From: Isohypsibius dastychi
Lineage: Eukaryota; Tardigrada; Eutardigrada; Parachela; Isohypsibiidae
Assembly: GCA_034696485.1 (NCBI GenBank)
Contig: JAQIWT010000084.1
Coordinates: forward strand, 1 to 37,776
Length of the DNA stretch: 37,776 bases
Reading direction: 5' to 3'
The translations under genes were made by a program, and so were the position numbers. Below, piece after piece: positions 1 through 11,054 of this stretch. Below the pieces are notes generated by a model, which had not been told where the DNA came from, made no database searches, and saw only the letters and a list, made by a program, of their open reading frames with translations. The stretch's first letter is position 1. Each line of letters opens with the position of its first letter.

Positions 1-965
1 TCAGTAGATTGTCAAGCTATTAGGCTTTATTTCTCCCTCATCTTTTGGGATGGCTTCTTCGTTGTCTTTCTTGCGTGAATTTGAAATAGAGGGCGTAGGC
101 GAATTGATTTTTTTTTTCTTTTTGTTCGCTTCTCCCTCTAGAGACTGTGTGATCGATAATCACCAATGATGTAAGCCGGGGATGTTTTCTTCCTGTTCAT
201 CCAACCACCCACGTCTTTTCGCGATCGTTATTTTGCATGTATAATTTTTGATGAGATTTTTCAGCATACGTAAACAATATCTGGTTTCTGACATGGGACG
301 GACTCTAACTCAGTGGCTTTTTAATCAGTCGAGATGAAAAAAATCATGGAAGTAACATGAGGGGATTTCCGAAAAGAGAGTAACCGCAGAATGAAAGGTG
401 GCATTTTCGCTGTTGGTATTCTCTGTGGGACAAATTGTGATTGCGAGGTCAGCACGCTCTGCTCGCGCATGGTTCCTTCCTATGGCCTCTTTTTTTATCG
501 AATTCGTACCGCATGAAGCCGTTGAGTGATTTTAGACGGTTGTTGAATGGATGATTCGCGGGTTGAGGTTATTATAATTTCAGCTGTGAAGAGAATAAAA
601 ATTGAAAGCGGTGAAACCTTGCTCATGATCCTCTTAATAATTAGTCGCATCTCAGGTTTCATTTTTTTAACCGTGGATTGTTTTACGTCGTTCACAAACA
701 AGCTGACCTTATTCTCACGTGTACCTGTGCATAGTTTCAATATACTGTATTATGATTTTGCATGATTTTTATCTTGTCATGGTTGTAAGGTGGAAAATCT
801 CATTCGGGATAAAACCGGAGCACAACTAAAAAAGAAGGAAACTTGTTAGGAACCGCTTCGTTTCTGAATTAGGCCCTATAGTGCAACTTTTTCTTATTTT
901 CTTCTTTTTTGTTAAAACAACTTATTTTCGTTGTGTTACTTGATAAGTAAATCATTATGTTGCAG
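1..965 (+). other. Likely endophilin intron and upstream DNA
   Basis: No coding exon is recognisable here. The first visible endophilin exon begins at 966, directly after an acceptor ending TTGCAG, so most of this stretch should be intron or sequence upstream of the gene. I looked for the usual endophilin first exon (the amphipathic N-terminal helix followed by the start of the BAR domain) and did not find it, so it probably lies left of the window. The short open frames present have no recognisable protein content. Confidence 0.5.
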
Positions 966-3481
966 AAAACCGATATCACCGCGGAGCTGATAGACAATCT
1001 CATTATCCGAACCCGGGAATATCTCCAACCGAATCCGGCATCTCGCGCGAAAATGAGTGCTGCCAACTCTTACGCAAAAATGCGTGGACAAGCTAAGCAA
1101 CATACATATCCCCAAGCGGAAGGAGTTCTTGGTGATACCATGGTCAAGTTTGGCGGCGATCTTGGTCCTGAATCAATTTTCGGTAAATTTTACTCCGGTG
1201 CTTTTTGTCAGTGATTTTCATCCCGTCAATTCTAGGACAATCCCTGATTGAAGCTGGCGAGGCACTTCATCAAATGGCTGAAGTAAAATATGCGTTGGAA
1301 GATCAAGTCCGTCAGTGTTTTCTCGATCCGCTCCATCAGCTGCAGATGAAAGAAATCAAGGATCTTATGGTAATCTCGTCTTTGTTTTCTGCACCAAATT
1401 AGTTCTTTCGTAATCGGTTTATTTTAAATCAATCCAGTTCCATCGGAAGAAATTGGAGGGTCGCCGGCTTGATTTTGATTGCAAAAAACGAAAGCAAGGA
1501 AAAGGTTAGTGTCCTTTTCATTCGCGTCTCCGTCCAATGTTCCATGTCTTAACACATTCATTTTTAGGAGCGGGAGGTGAAATCCATTAGAATTATTACT
1601 TCAGGGGTACGAAAAAGTTTAGGTTGGTTATTTCAGGTGGAGGTGCAACCGAGGAAGAAATTAAGGGCGCGGAGGAGAAATTTGATGAGTCGAAAGCAAT
1701 GGCAGAAACTGCCATGTATTCTTTACTGGATAACGAAGTTGAGCAAGTTTCCCAGTTAGTTGCTCTGGTGGAGGCTCAGGTCGAATTCCACAAGCAAAAC
1801 GCTACCATATTGGAAACTTTGTTGCACCAGCTTTATTCCAAGTGAGTTGTGACTAAAAATAGTGATTAAGCGAATATTGTAAATTTTGAGACAAGGAAAC
1901 CTGTGGAAAACGGGAGTAGAGAAATTGATTCCTTCACTGCGTGTTCATGATTTTGGTGATTATGGAGATGAATCTTCATATCGCAATCTAGGATCTTAGT
2001 GCTATTTAGATTGTTTTCAAAAGCAAAATTCGTTTGAAGTTATGTATAAGTCTTTATTTTCAAAACGATGAAAGAAGGGCCTTCTCAAAAAATTGACTGA
2101 TGAATAATGAACCATTTTATAGCTGAGTAGTTCGTTTTCTCAACTGGATGTTATGAACTTGTTTTTCACCGCTTTCTAAAAAGTGACATTCAGTATCTAG
2201 ATCTTAATCTTCACTTTTTTTCAGGAAAATTCTAGACCGCCATCACAAAATTTTATAAATTTCGGAAACTTTAGGCGTGAAAAATAATTTACTCGCTCTA
2301 CCGTAATGCCTAGGATGAGCTGCTAAATTTTCGAATCCTCCAACGTGAGTGCTGTGTTTTTGGTTTGAGGTACACCATTTTCCAATTCTTTATTTAGATT
2401 TTAGGTTCAAGGAGTAAAAGCGCGCAGGTTTTATTTTCTGACGCAACTTTGATAATCTTTTAATTGTTAGAAATTTAGTCATCAATGATTCAGAGACTGT
2501 AGACTTTATACGACTCGTTTGTATTGATCTTCTCTACACTCATCTCTTGCTGGTGTCTTGACGTTAGAGAAATTGTTTTTGTTGGAGCTGTGACGAATCA
2601 TACAGTATTTTCGCTTGGATCAGATACATTCAAACGTTTTGAACACATACAATAGCTGTGTATCTCATTTTATTTAGAACTGATCTTTTGTAAATTTGAT
2701 GTACCTGATTGAAGAACCAACAGCATTCTGACTTGCTGGGTAGACTAAACTGTTTTTCCATTCAGACGAGACGATGCATCGCAAAAGGTTCGTGAGCCGA
2801 GAGTGCAGCGAAAGGTCACTCAGCCTTCCGGTGCTTCGCCTTCGCCGTCTCCGTTTGACGAGGATTCATACAATATGGATAATGGGCATCTTGATGCTCA
2901 TAGTTCATGGGCCGGAGGTGTCACTGCAAGTATGTTTTTCAGATCTGACCTGGTTTTTATTTGTCTGCTTTTTATTTACTTTTGTTCTTTTTTGTTTCTT
3001 TCAGTTTCGTATCGTGAGTGTCAATTTTTATTTAATCAGCGAGACATTTTATTGATGGTTTTGTGGCAAAATAGGTCCAGCAAGGTCGCCGTCACCGCTT
3101 CCGTCTCCAATTGACCACGATTTTCCGCCTGTACGACAAGCCTTAACTGCGGATACGCAAATTCCATTTAGTTCGTCGCTCGTTCCTCCACCGAAGCAGA
3201 CAACCATTCCACAGTCTCCGGCATCAGTTCCCAGCTTGTATTCACTTCAACTCAACAATGCAACTTCCGGCAGCCCTCCGCAGATCCAACAAAAGCCGTG
3301 TTGTAAAGCTGTGTATGACTTTGATCCGGAGAATGAAGGCGAGCTGGGCTTTGCTGAAGGCGACATCATAACGCTTGTTGACCGCGTGGATGAAAATTGG
3401 TTTGAAGGAAGTATCAAGGGAAAGACTGGAGTGTTTCCCGTTTCTTACGTGGAAATTGTCGTGGACCTTCCAAAGAAGTAG
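966..3481 (+). CDS. SH3GL (endophilin A): Endophilin A (BAR + SH3), 5' end missing
   Basis: Endophilin binds and curves membranes at endocytic sites and recruits dynamin and synaptojanin through its SH3 domain. Six exons are visible: 966-1182, 1236-1369, 1438-1504, 1637-1841, 2766-2929 and 3075-3481, giving 397 codons plus stop with consistent phases. The BAR part carries the family motifs EYLQPNPASRAKM, YPQAEG, KKLEGRRLDFD and EKFDESK. The C-terminal SH3 domain (about the last 60 residues) has AVYDFDPENEGELGF, the ENWFEG tryptophan and the FPVSYVEI end. Between them lies a Ser/Pro-rich linker longer than in vertebrate endophilins. The N-terminal exon encoding the amphipathic helix is not visible. 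The next gene on this strand is CRTC, 7.5 kb downstream. The call as endophilin A rather than B rests on the BAR and SH3 sequence. Confidence 0.95.
1842..2765 (+). other. Large endophilin intron (924 bp)
   Basis: GTGAGT at 1842 and TTCAG ending at 2765 bound this intron, between the BAR-coding and linker-coding exons. It is AT-rich, and I see no exon, RNA gene or repeat in it. Confidence 0.75.
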
Positions 3482-6291
3482 ACGACGTTAGTTTCTTCCA
3501 AATGTGCTTTGATCTTCGCTAGTCATAATTGTGAGTTCGTGATGTCGTCGATTTTTGTCGTTTCCGTTCTCTGATTAATATTCAAGAAAACAACGCGGTG
3601 CATCTGCTACAAACTATCGTAGTTATTATTTTTTTGCTTTCTTGCAAGTTTTCCCCTTTGTTCCAGTCTGATTCTCTTCCTGTGTCAATCCGGTAATTTA
3701 TTTCTCTTTCATAAGTATTCTGTTGTATACTTGTGATAAATGCTATCTCGAGGAGGCAGCAATATGTATTGTCTCATTAGTTGAGATTTGAGACAACCTC
3801 ATAGATGTAGTTTTTATCATCTCAGGAGGACAAACATCATGGTAGTCAACACTGATTACATCTGTTCAAGAATATCATAGAAGAGCCGTTAACTGAAAAG
3901 CCAGCAAGTGCTCACTGGTTTTCAGTTTTGAATCAAATGAGAGATGGGTGTTTGTTAACATTTTCGATTCTTTTGTTCATACAGACCATCTTGGAGCATG
4001 GAGATTAGTTGATTCCGAAGCCGTTTATTTCAATAATATTTGAAGAACTTTGAATACGGTCAGTGGATTATCAAATTCGGATTCGCTGCGGGGTTACCTG
4101 AAGCACGTAAAAGGTCGCGCTGTTCATGTCTCCGCCGCGTGAATTCCCCATTATTTCTCGGTGGAAATACCGGGAGGAAGGCAGTGATATTTTGTTTGTC
4201 GTGTGCACAACAAAAAAATCACTAGTCTTCCAGCCGGGTATTCCACTATGGCGATCGTGACTTCCATAAATTCGTGACGGACGAACCGCAGTCGGTTTTT
4301 TCGAGAGCATCTGGAGACGATGAGGCTAATCCCTTGATGTCCGTTTTGATTCAAGAGGATGGGTGCTCATAAATAATCCAGCTTCCAACTCGAAAGGTTA
4401 ATTAATATAAGAAGCTAGTCCTGGATTATTCAAGTACCAACACATTAGTGCGAGAGTGCGCAATTTATTCATGCAAAGGGACTGGATGGTGATGGAAGAA
4501 ATACAAATGACATCGGGACAAGACAAGTGAGCAGCGGTTATTACAGTCCCACCGTCCTTTTCACAACTATGCATCTCATATTTTGCGTGCCGGGGAATCC
4601 GGTCCAAATTTGTGTAATAAGCCGGCCTTATAAAAAGAGCACGTAATTGGACCACGGTGCTCTTATAATTATTTCTCGAAAATTGTTTCCGCCCGTGTAA
4701 TCATTTTCTACGCATTTCAAACACTGGGATATAATCTAAGGTTCTTCAGTTTGATGATCACCGCCATAAAATGCAAAATTAAGGTTCAGGTGCGTTTACA
4801 AGAAGCGCAAACAGAGCACTTGGAAATATGAAGCTGATCAACCATGTTGAGCTTATCGTGTTTTGAATTGTTTTTATTCCACAATCGTTCAGATTTCGTT
4901 TCTTCTAATCTACAGCTCCAAAACTGTATTCACAAAATTGTTCGCTACAACGGAAGAGCTGATGACACCCAAAATGTACTAAACCAGAGACTGGAGCTGA
5001 CGGGAGAGAATGCACCATAAAATACTGTCAACACCTAACGCGAAATGCGCTTCGCTGGCGCTTTGCTTGCTGCGCGCTCGCTTCGCTCTCTACAATAGTA
5101 TAGTATAGCAAACTGCTAACATCGAGTAAGGCAATGATACTGTGGATAGTTGGTACTGTCTTACAAACTTGGCATGCGGCCGCACGGACAAATTTGTCAA
5201 CTCGGCAAACATCCTCATTTTTTGCGCATAGAAGTTTCTTAGAAATAGCGTAGCTTGAATCCTAATTAGTATATTTTAAGTATTGTGGAGTTGATTGTCG
5301 TTACTGAATTAAGAAATCTGCTATCGGTAGGTACGACACGTAAAAGGAGCGCTGGCTTAACTGAAACAGAATATCCAATAAATATGAATTCGAATTCTGT
5401 CTCAGTAATACGGCGACAGAAGCGAAAATTGCCGCCGTCATAAACAGAAGTGGCTTACCTGAGAAGGACTTCCGAATCAGTAGAGCTTGACCGCATGGAA
5501 CAAGCGAAGGAATGACAAGTGTCGTATATTCGCGAAATTAATCAGAAAGTTTACATGTGCAGATTCGTGAAATATGACATTCGGATGATCTGCAAATATT
5601 CAACGAAAACAGGATGCGCTAATGTAATTACTCAGTGATGAAAAAGATGTTCACACAAGTACAGCTCCAGTTACCTCCTCTAAAATCACCGGGATGGTGC
5701 ACCTTACTACACCGCGCCAGAAATATGATATTTCTTCATCTCAATCACATTATCCCCGCTGAACGGATGAAGGCATCTCTTGCCATTTCTTCCTCTCCAG
5801 CGCCTTTTTCATCATTCAGTGCAAATCCCAGCTGGTAGTGTCTTCGGGATGTGACTTTATGGAGAATATGAAATTACTAATCCCAGCTTGGGACACCTCA
5901 ACTGGCCTGCCGGAACTAAAAACATTAATACAGCCTGAACAGGTATCGATCGATGATCAACTGCTGGCTTCTGTATTTGCTTCAACGATACTTTCATTTG
6001 TTAATTACTGTCCACATCTGGCTAATCAGTCACATCCAACGCCGAAGTAGTTCACCTCAAAAGCACGTTTAAAGTAATACCGGTGCAAGTGATAATGCCA
6101 AAAAGGATAAGCAAGAAAACCGCAGCTTCCGTTTGCAAGAGCGTTTACAGTACGTACTTAAAAAGAATCTGGCAAATCCAATTTAATTGACTCGAAGTCT
6201 TCCTTGAATTAGCCGATTTCAGGAGAAAATGACCCGGTTTTCTATCATAACCGCTGAGAAAAACACTGGAAACTCTGCTATTATTTAAGAC

Positions 6292-6412
6292 TTTTATTTA
6301 TCATTTTATTTATTATTTTAATCATCATTTTTGTTTATCATTTTATTTACTACTACCATTTTTATTTATCATTTTCATTAGATTTGTTTATCATTTTTAA
6401 ACATGATAAATA
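6292..6412. repeat. AT-rich degenerate tandem repeat
   Basis: About 120 bp are made of repeated variants of TTTATTTATCATTTT, at least five copies with drift. The last copies run into AACATGATAAATAAC, which is the motif in inverted orientation. This is a simple low-complexity repeat with no coding potential. Confidence 0.85.
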
Positions 6413-8960
6413 ACAGGATGCGATAGATCCATCCTCATTCCAACTCCAGAAATTTCGGGAACTATTTTCTCCACTTCAGATTTGAAATTACCTGATCATG
6501 GTTGCCTTTTCAGATTTTTATCAGTTAATTATTGTCATTGTTGTTTTCATTCCTTCCTTTTGGATTGAACCAAGATTATTCAGTAATTACATAAATTCTA
6601 CCAACAAAACAATTATTAAATCATTCACTTCAGTAACCTCCAATTTGCAGACTTGGAAATTCGACATAATGACCAACAGTCAGCAGTTATTCTGTAAAAC
6701 ATAGTGTAGAGCGCTCTTACCTTATTTTCTCGGCGTCCGGTGGACGACAAAGCCGGCACGCGAACACGTCGAAACACACGCAAATCTACTCATGTTTGAT
6801 TAGACCGTTAACCGAACTTCTCTTGCTCCCCTTTGATGTAGACATCCTCGCCTGTAATTATCAGGAGAATAAAAAATTAAAGTACAGGGTAACACGGAAT
6901 ACTACTTCAGATCGAGAAAATCTCCTGCGAAAACGAATGAACACCTTATATTCCGCCCGTGTTGGAAAACCCAGGACGTCCAGTATTATCACAAAATTAA
7001 CTCATGCTTTTTAGCATAAACTCAATAAAACAGAATACATTTAGACGTTCCCAGCTCAAGAAAAGTACTTCTCTAGGTAAAAATCCAAAAATAAGCTTTT
7101 TATTAACTTATCCAAATAAACACAGAAATATTGTACCGATCGTAAGGGAAATTAAATTTCGCTTGCAATTTACCTTGTACCTGTCAATTTCATTGATTTC
7201 TAGCGATGCCGATCACTCCGGAGCTGCAATAAAGTGCCAGTGTGGAGCCGAAATGATGCTAGACCTGCTGCTCCTTTGTTCGAGTAAACATTTGATTCGG
7301 TCATTAGTGTCAGTCCTGCAAAACTAAATAAAATAATCTGAAAGACAAGTAAAATTTTGTTATTTTTACTAGACGTTTGGTGAATCCACCACAGATGCTG
7401 TATCCACACCTGCAAAAAACAAATGACTGGAGCATTTACTGAGGTAAGTTTTAGCACGGGATGTTATCGAAAGTTTATCAGATTTAAAACAGCAGTCTTC
7501 CTCTCAGTAGTCCTTTTTATTATACGAAATTTCACGTTCGATGATTACTTACTATACACGGGTAAAGATGGATAGTGAACGGCGTTGTGTCTCACAAGAA
7601 AGGCGATCTGAAAATGGAAAATAAGGTAAAAATAAAATATTTCGTTACAGCATTCGTGCCGCACTCTAGACTGTCAGGGGAGCTAATCGCATTCGTAGCA
7701 GGACTGAGGAAGAACACGATCAGGGACAATGATGAAATTGCACGAAAGGTGAGTGCTGGTAATGGGATGAGTACACCGGGGCCACGCCGGTCCAGTTAAG
7801 GTTAGCCATGCTTTTAATGATGTTTAGTGTTCCCGTCGAATTTGATCAAGAGGAGAACGCATTCCAACCTGAGTAAATGGATAGGGAAGCTGGGGAAGAT
7901 CGACTAAACTCAGTTACCTATTTTTCCTAATCCACACCGCCGCGCGCCGGCATCAGGGAATCGGGAGGGATGAGATGTAGACATGAGGAAGAAAAGAGGA
8001 AACAGACCGGGGAAAATGGGATTTTTAATCAATAACACCGGTTGGATTGAATGAAGCGTAACACAGGTGGGATTGCAAAGACGAGAGCGGTCAAAACGTC
8101 GCCCTCAATCCTGGGAACATCCGGATAAGCTCCCAACATCGTATCCACAAAGAAAATCCTTGACTGATTGCGCGCCTTATAAATCCCTAAACACCCCTCA
8201 CCGAAATTCTGGAAAATAATCAACAACGATACACAACCGAAGCTGTTGAATCTGACCGCTAAAAACACTCGCAACAAGTCGGCGGTTTACAAAACCTTAT
8301 TTCCGTGAATTAGTACGCGGAACGAGCTTCATAAAATTCTGAAAAACGGAACGGCATTTGATTGATTCAAGCCTTCAATGACAATGTGATGAAGCTTAGT
8401 GGCTACTGAATACATAGAATATAATGTGTGTGATTTACGAACACAAAGTCTGGCCATCGGGATTCTGTATGCGGAATTATCGCTCTGAATGGTAACCCAG
8501 CAAAGTGTCACTGAGGAGCAAACCTTCTTCTTTCTTGCTATACTATACCATTATACAAAATTCTATGATCAAGCACTTGACAAATACGTTTGACACACCG
8601 ATTGTAAAATTAATGTTTTTTTTCCTTTTAGCTAAAGCATGCAAAAGAAAGGTGTCGATGATCTTTAAGTTCTAGTTTCTGTAAACTGGCTTCGATGACT
8701 GCCAGTGTAATATGGCGCCATCTAGCGAAATATGCAGCGTTGAAAGGAGAGTAATTATGTGTGTAATATCTTTTGAAAAGGGTTATTAAATTATTAATCC
8801 ATGTAAATGGACAGAACGATTGAAGATTGTTTATCCATATAGAAAGAAGGCTAGCTTGACAAATCCCTAAATTACCATCAAAATATTCGAGAACTCTTTG
8901 GCCAAAGAAAAACCCGGGCTCTCATACAATTTTGCAACTCTTGGATTTTGTACCATCCTG

Positions 8961-9033
8961 TTACCGTACCACGCACTGAGATAAATTTTGTTGAAAACTA
9001 GGCATGTTTTAATTGCGCATTGTGGTACGGTAA
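8961..9033. repeat. Inverted repeat, 12 bp perfect arms
   Basis: TTACCGTACCAC at 8961-8972 is matched by its exact reverse complement GTGGTACGGTAA at 9022-9033, with 49 bases between. It could form a hairpin or be the ends of a very small palindromic element. It sits in the gene-poor stretch with no gene nearby. Confidence 0.7.
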
Positions 9034-10147
9034 TCTATTCACCTTCAAGCTATATGTATTCTGCAGACCGAGAACTGCACACTTACCAGCAGACTTGCAC
9101 ATTTTGTTTTGTTTTGTAAGCGATACTGCTTCCCGAAGTCTTTTTACGAAATCTGTGTATTATGTGTCTTCATTCGATTAAGTTCATCGCCGGAGGAATT
9201 TGAGTCGAGAATAGGTCCGGGGAATCCATCTTCCAATTGACCTTTTCTGGTAGATGACGCTAGAAAGATTCGGCTTCTGAATCAGTTGAGCAGGTTGGAA
9301 GTAAGAAAACACCTGAATAGCTCCATTCTGTAAGCTATTATTGCAAGTAAAGAACCATAAACCTGGTGGATGATTCTATTCAACCAAGCGATAAGATCTA
9401 TCATCTAATATTTGTTTGCGGCGCTCGGGATTGATCGGAAATATTTCGGTGTTCTCAGCCTATGTTGGATAAAAATTACATATATCAAAATATGTACTCA
9501 TCGAAACCTGATTATCAATTTGACGGCCATGGAACATGTTTGGAACCAATCAACAAAGACGGACTCAGGAGCAACTCCATTCAAAGTAAGTTCTACCGGA
9601 TATACTGCGTAGAAGTATACTTTAACTAACTGTAAACCACTCATGTTGAATGCACCTTCAAGGTTGGCTTTTGTCCGAAGATTTTTGCTGAGGGATTAAG
9701 ACATTACGTACTTAATAATTTTCCGGCGATTTACACAACCGGAAAGCCTGACCCTAGGGCGAAACCCACTGGAAGCAGTTCTTAATACTGAGAATGCGCC
9801 GCATTATAATATCAAATAAACTCAAAATCTTTGTTCGTGAGGATATTGTTCGTAACTGTTGAAAAGGAAAATTCTGAACTAAACAATCTCGAATAAGAAA
9901 TAGCGAATTCATGTACAGATATACCATTTTTTGCCGCGTTGGTTAATGATGAATATCTTTCCGATCGTATGGTACCGAATACTTCAACTAACCGAAGGCC
10001 AGTATATTCTGATTAGTGAACTGATATTCTGAACTGATTAACATTAACAAAGAATTCTTGGTTTGTCTACACTGCTCATAGGACTTGCACTTATTTCTGA
10101 GAATGCAGTAAAACTTTTTTCTTCACCAATTCTCTTGTAATAATGGT

Positions 10148-11054
10148 GATCGTGCGCCAACCACTTCCGGTACTCTGACCACGTGCTGTACATCGCTCAC
10201 GTGCTGCAATACCGCTTACCGGAAAAGTCTTCCGCCCGCCCGGCAATTTGGCCCAGGCTGTGGGTTACAAGGGTTAATTTTGCCTCAGGCAGCGTCTTCC
10301 TGTTTCCACCCACCACGATAAACCTGCTCAGTACCGGAATGCAGGGACTGCCTCCGCAATTTACAGTGTCCTTAGCCCTGTCAGTCTCCCTTTTAAAAGG
10401 TCGAAACCGGATGCGCGCAGAAGTGACTCACGCTGTAACGTGCTATGTGGAAAGCAGGCCTTGTAAACCCTCCTGAAATGATGAGTTGATATCCCAGAGG
10501 CTCAGTTGTTTCACCTACTTAGTTGTTTCTCCAATAATTTGTTTGGCTTTACCGTTTCGAAATCCTGTTCCAGTTCCTTTCTCGTTTGTGTCACCTCTGT
10601 TGATTTCCGAGAGAAAGGATCCAATCCCCCCGACTGTGCTTGAGTGATTCTTATTACATGTGCTTTTGGGAAAGAAAAAGGAAGGACGAAGCTGATGTGG
10701 TGTAGAAAGACCTTTGCTCTGCTGGCTTGCTGAAGACGGAAGGCGCTTCCTTTATTATCATCATCTTCATTCCTGTGCTATTCCAATCACTGATCTGTTC
10801 CCTGTACGCGTACATCTGCTGATCAAAGAACACACTGCTGATCATTGATACTCGTCCCATTCGATTCCTTCCTTTTGCCTCTGACATATGGCGACGTTGT
10901 TTGTGTTTCTACTCGACTCGTAAAATGGCTCTACGTGCATCGTAATTTAGGATTATATTTACTCTGCCCCGTTTCGACATTCTTGGGACTGCACAGACCT
11001 TGGATTTTGATATCCTCACCATTGACGCTCTTGATCCCCTGTCTAGTTTCCACC
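10148..11054 (+). promoter_or_regulatory. Probable CRTC promoter / 5' UTR region
   Basis: A locally GC-rich block at about 10148-10480 stands out from the AT-rich DNA to its left and ends about 570 bp before the CRTC start codon. It contains two copies of the E-box word CACGTGCTG (10180-10188 and 10198-10206), TTCCGG words typical of ETS-type sites, and TGACTCA near 10427. Promoter function is inferred from position and composition; no TATA box or start site can be fixed. Confidence 0.4.

Larger units (their letters stand above)
3482..10147. other. Gene-poor AT-rich region
   Basis: This is the largest gap in the window. It starts with the endophilin 3' UTR. No open frame gives a recognisable protein and I could not chain any into a consistent multi-exon gene. 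It holds a GC-rich patch at 5041-5091, an AT-rich degenerate tandem repeat at 6292-6412, a short inverted pair at 5097 and 8536, and a 12 bp perfect inverted repeat at 8961/9022. One open stretch at 7650-7747 is flanked by splice-like TTACAG and GTGAGT but has no recognisable content. Decayed mobile elements are a reasonable guess, without direct proof. Confidence 0.6.

Noticed and set aside
7200-7457. Minus-strand frame with splice-like TTTTGCAG sites
   Set aside because: The adjoining segments cannot be kept open together in one phase, and no protein family is recognised.
10183-10476. Plus-strand open frame of 97 codons
   Set aside because: It lies in a GC-rich promoter-like block, starts without a good context and has no recognisable protein content.
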